Source of the DNA: JANRKT01 sp033763355
Lineage (GTDB): Bacteria > Bacteroidota > Bacteroidia > Chitinophagales > Chitinophagaceae
Direction: 5' to 3'
Length of the DNA: 12,500 nucleotides
Assembly (NCBI GenBank): GCA_033763355.1
Contig: JANRKT010000292.1
Coordinates: forward strand, 1-12,500
Below, in pieces: positions 7,779-12,500 of the stretch. The translations under genes were made by a program, and so were the position numbers. Each line of letters opens with the position of its first letter. Position 1 is the first letter of the stretch. The notes below the pieces were generated by a model. That model ran no database searches. It was not told where the DNA came from and worked only from the letters and a program-made list of their open reading frames with translations.

Positions 7779-8597
7779 TTATTTCTGCTTATACACTTTC
7801 ACATAATCCACATACATGGATTGCGGAAACGGTGTGCCCGTTGTGGGAAAGCCAACAAAATTGCCGCCCACTGCCACATTCAGTAAAAGGTAAAATGGCC
7901 GGTTGTACACCCATTCACCGGTTACATTTTCAGGTGTAAGCCTTTGGTATAAAAAATTATCAACGAAGAAATCAATATACCCTTCGCCCCATTCAACGGC
8001 GTAGATGTGATAGTCGGTGTCAAACCTTCCGTCCGTTAATGCATAGGCTTTGCCGATTGAATTACCACCGGAGTATCCCGGGCCATGCAAAGTGCCATGG
8101 GTAATGGAAGGCTGCTGACCTCTCTGCTCCATTATATCAATCTCGCCACATTGCGGCCATGGCTTTGTATCTATATTGGAACCGAGCATCCAGAAAGCAG
8201 GCCATATACCCGGTCCGGTTGGAGTTTTTATTCTTGCTTCAAAGCGGCCGTAGGCTTGTGAAAACTTTCCTTTAGTTTTTATCCGGCCACTGGTAAATCC
8301 GGCAGAGTTGCTTATAGCTGTAATTACTAATTTACCATTTCCATCTAACTTTATATTGTTTGCATTATTGGTATAGGTTTGCAATTCGTTATTGCCCCAG
8401 CCACCTGCACCAATATCAAATACCCATTTTGAATTATCGGGTGAGCTGCCTGCTGTACCATTAAAGTCATCACTCCAGGTAAGTTCCCATTCCCGCTGAG
8501 GTAATGTTTGTACCGCTTCTCTTTTACAGCCTATCAACATTAGCAGTAACAGTGAGCCTATAGTTGCGAAAACTGCATTTTTACTTTCCTTTCTCAT
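7779..8597 (-). CDS. GH16 endo-beta-1,3-glucanase (laminarinase-like) lipoprotein
   Basis: This 272-residue protein has a lipoprotein signal peptide: a basic start (MRKESKN), a hydrophobic core and the lipobox LIGC with the lipidated cysteine at residue 24. The rest is one GH16 beta-jelly-roll domain, about residues 36-272. The active site GEIDIMEQRG has predicted nucleophile E152, helper D154 and acid/base E157. The extra Met between D and E gives the laminarinase-type E-I-D-I-M-E form rather than the lichenase form. Other GH16 hallmarks are WSDDFNG (41-47), ELQTYTN (71-77), GRFEARIKTPTGPGIWPAFW (117-136), the HGTLHGPGY loop, HIYAVEW and the C-terminal VDYVKVYK strand. There is no extra binding module, so polymer capture is probably left to the large lipoprotein encoded just upstream, 77 bases away. 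It would act on the cell surface or in the periplasm, cutting beta-1,3- or mixed beta-1,3/1,4-glucan. Beta-1,3 is favoured by the motif and by the neighbouring GH17 genes. Confidence 0.95.
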   Translation of the reverse strand: MRKESKNAVFATIGSLLLLMLIGCKREAVQTLPQREWELTWSDDFNGTAGSSPDNSKWVFDIGAGGWGNNELQTYTNNANNIKLDGNGKLVITAISNSAGFTSGRIKTKGKFSQAYGRFEARIKTPTGPGIWPAFWMLGSNIDTKPWPQCGEIDIMEQRGQQPSITHGTLHGPGYSGGNSIGKAYALTDGRFDTDYHIYAVEWGEGYIDFFVDNFLYQRLTPENVTGEWVYNRPFYLLLNVAVGGNFVGFPTTGTPFPQSMYVDYVKVYKQK

Positions 8598-8674
8598 GAC
8601 AAATTTTTTTGTTGAGTTTAAAAAATTCTAATCATTTTGCCGAATTCACCATTCATTATTTTAATCACATCATT

Positions 8675-11539
8675 TTAATTACCAAATCGTATGTTATCAA
8701 AATATACCACATTGGTGGAAGTCCGTGCAGTGAAATCAGGGAATATAATTATCTGCTTATATCCATCGCGTATCTGGGCTGTAAAATCGAAAGTAAGTTC
8801 CTGCCAGCCATTTATTACTGTATTGGGAATTTTAATTTCCGGAAATGCAAAGCCCGTAGGGTCCGCAAATTTTATTCCTACGTCACTCGTCGTAGTTTTA
8901 TACACCATTATTCTTACAATCTTATGAGCGGCATCCAGATTAAATACAGGCATACCTGCGGGGCTATTCGCTGTTTCGGTACCGGCATAGGGCTGGCCTG
9001 CCTGCTGAGCTGTGAATTTTGCTACGGTTGCTGATGTATTGATACCCGTTGGGAATGGGTTTGCTACAAACTCAAGCGGTGGGTTTGAACCATTTTCAAA
9101 CACATTCCATGTCCAGCCAGCACCAAATCCGCCTGGTTCAAAATTTATTACATCATTCAATGTGAATGTACCACCGCCTGCAGGAGGCTTCCAGAAATAA
9201 ATATTATCCAGGAAAATACTTTCTGTTCCTGTGCCACCGTCAAACTTAAATTGGATAACATTGTTTAATGCCACCGGCGAAAAGGCAGAAAGTGGAATAT
9301 CAATACTATTCCAACCCGTTGTTGGTACTGTTAATGTAAATGGCGTTTCAACAGGACCAGGGCTAATAAGAAATACACGAAGTGTAGTAGCATTGGCGGT
9401 GTAATAATCAAGATGTAAAGATCCATAAGAAGAAACATTTTGATTGCCTCCTAATTGGATACCCTGGTAATTGAAATTGGGATAAGACAAGGTGTTATTT
9501 CCTGCAATGGGTGTTTGTGATGCAGTGGCAAATCCTGACTGTCCCCAATTTGGGTTAAAATCTGTACCGGCTACATTGGTATAAGCATCGCTAAAAATAG
9601 AAATTACATCTGCTGCCGGCCGGGTAGGCGTTGGGGCTGCAACCGTAGGTATAGTGGGTGGTGCGGGGTTTTTATAGAAATAAATATTATCTACATAAAT
9701 ATCACCATTACCGTCATATTTCATCTGAATCAAATTGTTCAATGCTACCGGTGAAAAAGAAGAAAGCGGTATATCCACGCTATTCCATCCAGTTGTAGGA
9801 ACAGTAAGTGTAAAAGGCGTTTCTACCGGGCCAGGGCTAATTAGGTACACTTTCAAACTCGTAGAGTTTACCGTGAAATAATCCAAATGCAGGAAGCCCA
9901 TAGAAGTTACATTCTGGGCGCTGCCAAATTGTAAGCCCTGGTAATTTAATCCTGCATAAGACAATGTGTTATTACCGGCAATGAGTGTTTGTGTAGTAAC
10001 AGTGGCCTGTCCCCAGTTAGGATTAAAATCAGAACCGGCAACATTGGTATAAGCATCGCTAAAAATGGAAATTACATTGGTGGCAAGTCTTGTTGGTGTG
10101 GGTGCTGCAACTGTTGGGCGGGTTGGTATTTTGTAGAAATACACATTGTCAATATATACATTGGGGAGGGTGCCAGAAAGTACCATTTGCCCAAGGTTTG
10201 CTCTTGTTGTAAGCCCGGTAAAAGTAGAAAATGGGATATCGATACTCACCCAGTTGCCTGTGCTTAATGTAGGACTTGTAATGGTAACTTCATGAGTTTT
10301 GTCATCGCCACCACCAAATACACCATTGGCACCAAGATCAGTCAAAAGCACTTTAAAGTTGTTAGGCAAGGTAGTAACGTCCGGTGTCCAAATATCTATG
10401 TGGAAGCCACTCATACCCGAGGCATTAACAGGAGGAGTTTTAAACTCAATTCCCACAAAGTTTAGGTTGCGGTATCGTATTACATCATCTCCCTGCACTT
10501 TGATAAAATATTCGTCAACATTAGAAAATTGATAACGGGCATTCCATGTATCAACCGGCACGTTGGTATAGGCATTGCTGTACAACGAAATTACGTCGGT
10601 AGCATCACGGGAAGGAACCGGTGCTTTTGTGGTGGGGCCAACCGGCAAGCCGGTAGAATTAATTTTTAATGAACCGGTGGCTGTATCTTTACCAAGAACA
10701 GCTTTAATGGTAGTAGTACCTGCATCTATTACGGATACCAGCCCTTTTGCATCAACATTGGCAACAGCTTGGGTAGACGAATTAAATGTAAAGTAATAAG
10801 GTGATATATCAACAGCTTGGTTTACGCCGCTTGGAAGGTTTACAGCAGCTTGAAGACCGTTAATGGTAATCTTATCACCTGTTTCGGCATTGTTAATTAT
10901 TTTGTCCTGCCCTGTATAAATCAAACCTTTCAGGTTAGCAATGTCACCTAATTTTTCAAACCGTACTTCATCAATCCAGAAGGTATAACCCCTTCCATTT
11001 TCCGGCCCGGTGGAATAATAGAACAATCCTTTTTCTGCAGTAAGTTTTGATGCGTCAGGTATGGGAATGATAACTTTTTTCCAGTTGCTGTTAACCGGCA
11101 ACCCATTCATGGTAACTAAGTATTTATTTTCTCCCAAATCATTGCCGAAACCAATTACACCAATGGTGGCTGCCTGCGCAGCCCTAATATAAAATGTCAA
11201 AGCATTGTAACCGGATAAATTTCTCCCGGTTTTGCTGAAGAACACACCGCCTGCATACGAGCCGTTGGGACTGTTGGCATCAGGCACTTCAAACCGCATA
11301 CCCTGGCGGGTGCCGCCGTATGCAATTTGGTTATCTACCTGGAAGGCTTTTACATCGCTGCCACCAAAAGCAGCGTAAGCTAAATCGCCGGTAAAGTCAT
11401 CAATAAAAACTTCGGCAGTATTGGGGAAGGTTGGGTTTTGCAAATCCGCCACATCCCTCTTTTTACAGCTAACAGCAAACAGTACTGCTAAAACAAGCAG
11501 TCCGCTACGCAAATTGAAAAGTGATTGATTCTTTTTCAT
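8675..11539 (-). CDS. Multidomain surface glycan-binding lipoprotein with tandem beta-sandwich repeats
   Basis: This 954-residue lipoprotein has a signal peptide ending in AVSC, with the lipid cysteine at residue 25. I see six modules. Residues 42-197 are a jelly-roll, CBM-like domain that begins FIDDFTGD and ends FWIDEVRFEKL. Residues about 205-295 resemble a Big_2 immunoglobulin-like domain (NVDAKGLVSVIDAGTTTIKA). Residues about 307-479, 480-635 and 636-791 are three related repeats, each opening with a PTPTR-like linker and DVIS-(I/L)-(F/Y)-S-(D/N)-AYTNV and closing with (Y/L)DN(I/V)YF(Y/W)K. Residues about 794-954 are a different C-terminal beta-rich domain that starts NDVINFEPGGFG and ends VVYFDNIRFGN. 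No catalytic motif is visible. Conserved tryptophans in the repeats (NWGQ, TGWNS) could form sugar platforms. The gene sits between an outer-membrane barrel and a GH16 enzyme, which suggests an SGBP-like role in holding beta-glucan at the cell surface. The ligand and the family names of the modules are inferred. Confidence 0.85.
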   Translation of the reverse strand: MKKNQSLFNLRSGLLVLAVLFAVSCKKRDVADLQNPTFPNTAEVFIDDFTGDLAYAAFGGSDVKAFQVDNQIAYGGTRQGMRFEVPDANSPNGSYAGGVFFSKTGRNLSGYNALTFYIRAAQAATIGVIGFGNDLGENKYLVTMNGLPVNSNWKKVIIPIPDASKLTAEKGLFYYSTGPENGRGYTFWIDEVRFEKLGDIANLKGLIYTGQDKIINNAETGDKITINGLQAAVNLPSGVNQAVDISPYYFTFNSSTQAVANVDAKGLVSVIDAGTTTIKAVLGKDTATGSLKINSTGLPVGPTTKAPVPSRDATDVISLYSNAYTNVPVDTWNARYQFSNVDEYFIKVQGDDVIRYRNLNFVGIEFKTPPVNASGMSGFHIDIWTPDVTTLPNNFKVLLTDLGANGVFGGGDDKTHEVTITSPTLSTGNWVSIDIPFSTFTGLTTRANLGQMVLSGTLPNVYIDNVYFYKIPTRPTVAAPTPTRLATNVISIFSDAYTNVAGSDFNPNWGQATVTTQTLIAGNNTLSYAGLNYQGLQFGSAQNVTSMGFLHLDYFTVNSTSLKVYLISPGPVETPFTLTVPTTGWNSVDIPLSSFSPVALNNLIQMKYDGNGDIYVDNIYFYKNPAPPTIPTVAAPTPTRPAADVISIFSDAYTNVAGTDFNPNWGQSGFATASQTPIAGNNTLSYPNFNYQGIQLGGNQNVSSYGSLHLDYYTANATTLRVFLISPGPVETPFTLTVPTTGWNSIDIPLSAFSPVALNNVIQFKFDGGTGTESIFLDNIYFWKPPAGGGTFTLNDVINFEPGGFGAGWTWNVFENGSNPPLEFVANPFPTGINTSATVAKFTAQQAGQPYAGTETANSPAGMPVFNLDAAHKIVRIMVYKTTTSDVGIKFADPTGFAFPEIKIPNTVINGWQELTFDFTAQIRDGYKQIIIFPDFTARTSTNVVYFDNIRFGN
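9167..9634 (-). repeat. Repeat 3 of the glycan-binding lipoprotein (156-residue module)
   Basis: This encodes residues 636-791, opening PTPTRPAADVISIFSDAYTN and closing IFLDNIYFWK. It is the same length as repeat 2; small in-frame indels (GQ-SGFA and GTGTES segments) shift the local DNA offset between 468 and 474 bases. It directly precedes the glycine-rich linker to the C-terminal domain. Confidence 0.9.
9635..10102 (-). repeat. Repeat 2 of the glycan-binding lipoprotein (156-residue module)
   Basis: This encodes residues 480-635, opening PTPTRLATNVISIFSDAYTN and closing IYVDNIYFYK before the linker NPAPPTIPTVAA. It aligns with the next module almost throughout. Residues 566-587 are identical to residues 724-745 of repeat 3. 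The similarity is also visible in the DNA, for example the shared run around 10041-10065 and 9573-9597. Confidence 0.9.
10103..10621 (-). repeat. Repeat 1 of the glycan-binding lipoprotein (divergent module)
   Basis: This encodes residues 307-479, about 173 residues. It opens with PVPSRDATDVISLYSNAYTN and closes with VYIDNVYFYK, so it clearly matches the two later modules at both ends. The middle differs: it has longer loops, including a glycine- and aspartate-rich GANGVFGGGDDKTHE segment, and a TWNARY motif where the others have NPNWGQ. It is the oldest or least constrained of the three copies. Confidence 0.8.
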
Positions 11540-11558
11540 ACTAATAATTTATTGTTGA

Positions 11559-11570
11559 TGGGCTTGCCCA
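11559..11570 (-). other. Short inverted repeat in the barrel/lipoprotein intergenic gap
   Basis: TGGGCAAGCCCA (minus strand) lies four bases after the stop of the barrel gene and 19 bases before the lipoprotein start. It could form a 4- to 5-base-pair GC-rich hairpin with a tiny loop. No T-tract follows, so it is not a standard intrinsic terminator. It might be an RNA stability or processing element between cistrons, or chance. Confidence 0.25.
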
Positions 11571-11573
11571 ATT

Positions 11574-12500
11574 TTATTTACCAATGTTGATTTGAATGTA
11601 TGTCCGGATCTCCCACTCATTGCCATCGGGGAATCCGATTGCATTTGGGTCGGGCACCCAGTTGCCGGCTGCATCCATGGTTTTAACGGGTGAATAGCGG
11701 GGAGAATATTTATCCAGCGTTCTGTAAGTTCCTCTTATACCAATTTTCGTTCCGGGCAGCATAAACCAATCGGGTTTTCCAATTTCAGTTGATATATCAG
11801 CAATCAATTGCAACGGGAAGGTTAAGTTAAAATCACGGTGATAGTCAAAAGGCCCCCAGTCGTTGAACTTACCAATGGCAATTAATTTGGTTTTCTTATA
11901 AATTGTCCGCAAGTCAAAACCATATCTGTCAATGGTTCTTTTATCATTACCGTTCGCCTGTCCGTTCCCAACATACAGGTTGGCAATTAAACCGAGGTTG
12001 TGGTTTACTTTAGAAACAATCCTTGTATTTACTTCCCATAAATCTTCAGCAGGTGCTGAACCGGGAAATGCGAATAAATTCCGGTTGGCCAAGATACCAA
12101 TAGCTGCATCCTGTATAGTTGGTAAATGACGATAAACGAAATCGGCACTCACAGCAAATTTTGCATCTTCCTGCCTGTCGTTATCCCACTCATACATCCA
12201 TGTGCCGGGTGTTGGGTCATACGTCAATAATAATTCGCCACCTACTGTTTCCCTGTTGCTGCGAACAGCGAAGGGGTCGTCTAAAATATTGCGGGGCCTT
12301 CCCGGTGCCGGCACATCAGATGGTATGGGGCCTTCAATTGGTTTTTGGTATAAAAAGTTAGGAGCAATCTGCAGCTTGCCAACATTCACGGTAAAACCAC
12401 TCAGCACATTGTACATATTTCCACTGCCAACATCTTTTAATCTCCATCCGGTAAATGTTCTTGTCTGGTCAACTCCGCCACTGGCCACAAGGCCCATGTA
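11574..12500 (-). CDS. Outer-membrane beta-barrel protein, C-terminal part (5' end beyond window)
   Basis: The frame is open from the right edge to a TAA at 11576-11574, giving 308 visible residues. The first in-window Met (12497) has no signal peptide behind it and the frame stays open to the edge, so I treat the gene as partial. The sequence alternates short amphipathic strands with polar loops and turns: GFTVNVGKLQIAPNFLYQKP, GGELLLTYDP, FAVSADFVYRH, VNTRIVSKVNHNLGLIANLY, GFDLRTIYKKTKLIAIGKFN, TKIGIRGTYRTL. It ends in a strand, EWEIRTYIQINIGK. That pattern is typical of an outer-membrane barrel. I do not recognise the family. It does not look like the C-terminus of a SusC/TonB-dependent receptor, although this cannot be excluded without the N-terminus. 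As the first visible gene of the operon, 34 bases before the binding lipoprotein, it could be the oligosaccharide channel or an anchor for the surface complex. Confidence 0.7.
   Translation of the reverse strand, partial: YMGLVASGGVDQTRTFTGWRLKDVGSGNMYNVLSGFTVNVGKLQIAPNFLYQKPIEGPIPSDVPAPGRPRNILDDPFAVRSNRETVGGELLLTYDPTPGTWMYEWDNDRQEDAKFAVSADFVYRHLPTIQDAAIGILANRNLFAFPGSAPAEDLWEVNTRIVSKVNHNLGLIANLYVGNGQANGNDKRTIDRYGFDLRTIYKKTKLIAIGKFNDWGPFDYHRDFNLTFPLQLIADISTEIGKPDWFMLPGTKIGIRGTYRTLDKYSPRYSPVKTMDAAGNWVPDPNAIGFPDGNEWEIRTYIQINIGK

Noticed and set aside
8609..9034. 141-codon plus-strand open frame
   Set aside because: It runs antisense to the 3' end of the binding lipoprotein gene and has no recognisable domain; cysteine- and tyrosine-rich composition is typical of a shadow frame.
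9167..10621. Repeats considered as CRISPR or mobile-element repeats
   Set aside because: They are long, in-frame, protein-coding modules inside one lipoprotein gene with no spacers, transposase or terminal inverted repeats.

Overview
The window looks like chromosomal DNA of a member of the Bacteroidota, probably close to the Chitinophagaceae. This is an inference from moderate-to-low GC, lipoproteins of the 'SCKK' type, start codons without Shine-Dalgarno sequences, and glycoside hydrolase content typical of that phylum. All seven genes lie on the minus strand with gaps of 2 to 89 bases, so they read as one operon transcribed from right to left. Both end genes are cut by the window edges. I see no RNA genes, CRISPR array, transposase or regulator, and no gene-free stretch longer than 89 bases.

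In transcription order the operon contains: the C-terminal part of an outer-membrane beta-barrel protein (12500-11574); a 954-residue multidomain lipoprotein built of beta-sandwich modules, probably a surface glycan-binding protein (11539-8675); a GH16 laminarinase-like lipoprotein (8597-7779); a 1152-residue phosphorylase that best fits GH149 (beta-1,3-oligoglucan phosphorylase) or otherwise the GH94 superfamily (7689-4231); a GPH-type sugar:cation symporter fused to a C-terminal GH17 domain (4151-1782); a stand-alone GH17 enzyme (1768-869); and a second, more divergent GH17 enzyme cut by the left edge (866-1).

Together these suggest a beta-1,3-glucan (laminarin- or callose-like) utilisation locus. 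The surface lipoprotein would bind the polymer and GH16 would cut it outside the cell. The beta-barrel may pass oligosaccharides into the periplasm, and the symporter would carry them across the inner membrane. The phosphorylase and three GH17 domains all lack signal peptides, so the final breakdown, or possibly transglycosylation, would be cytoplasmic and partly conserved as glucose-1-phosphate. No SusC/SusD pair is visible inside the window.

The most unusual element is the symporter-GH17 fusion: a transporter carrying a glycanase domain at its cytoplasmic C-terminus, followed at once by a paralogous free copy of that same domain. The second notable feature is the repeat architecture of the binding lipoprotein, where two adjacent modules of 156 residues are so similar that they must have duplicated, or been homogenised, fairly recently.
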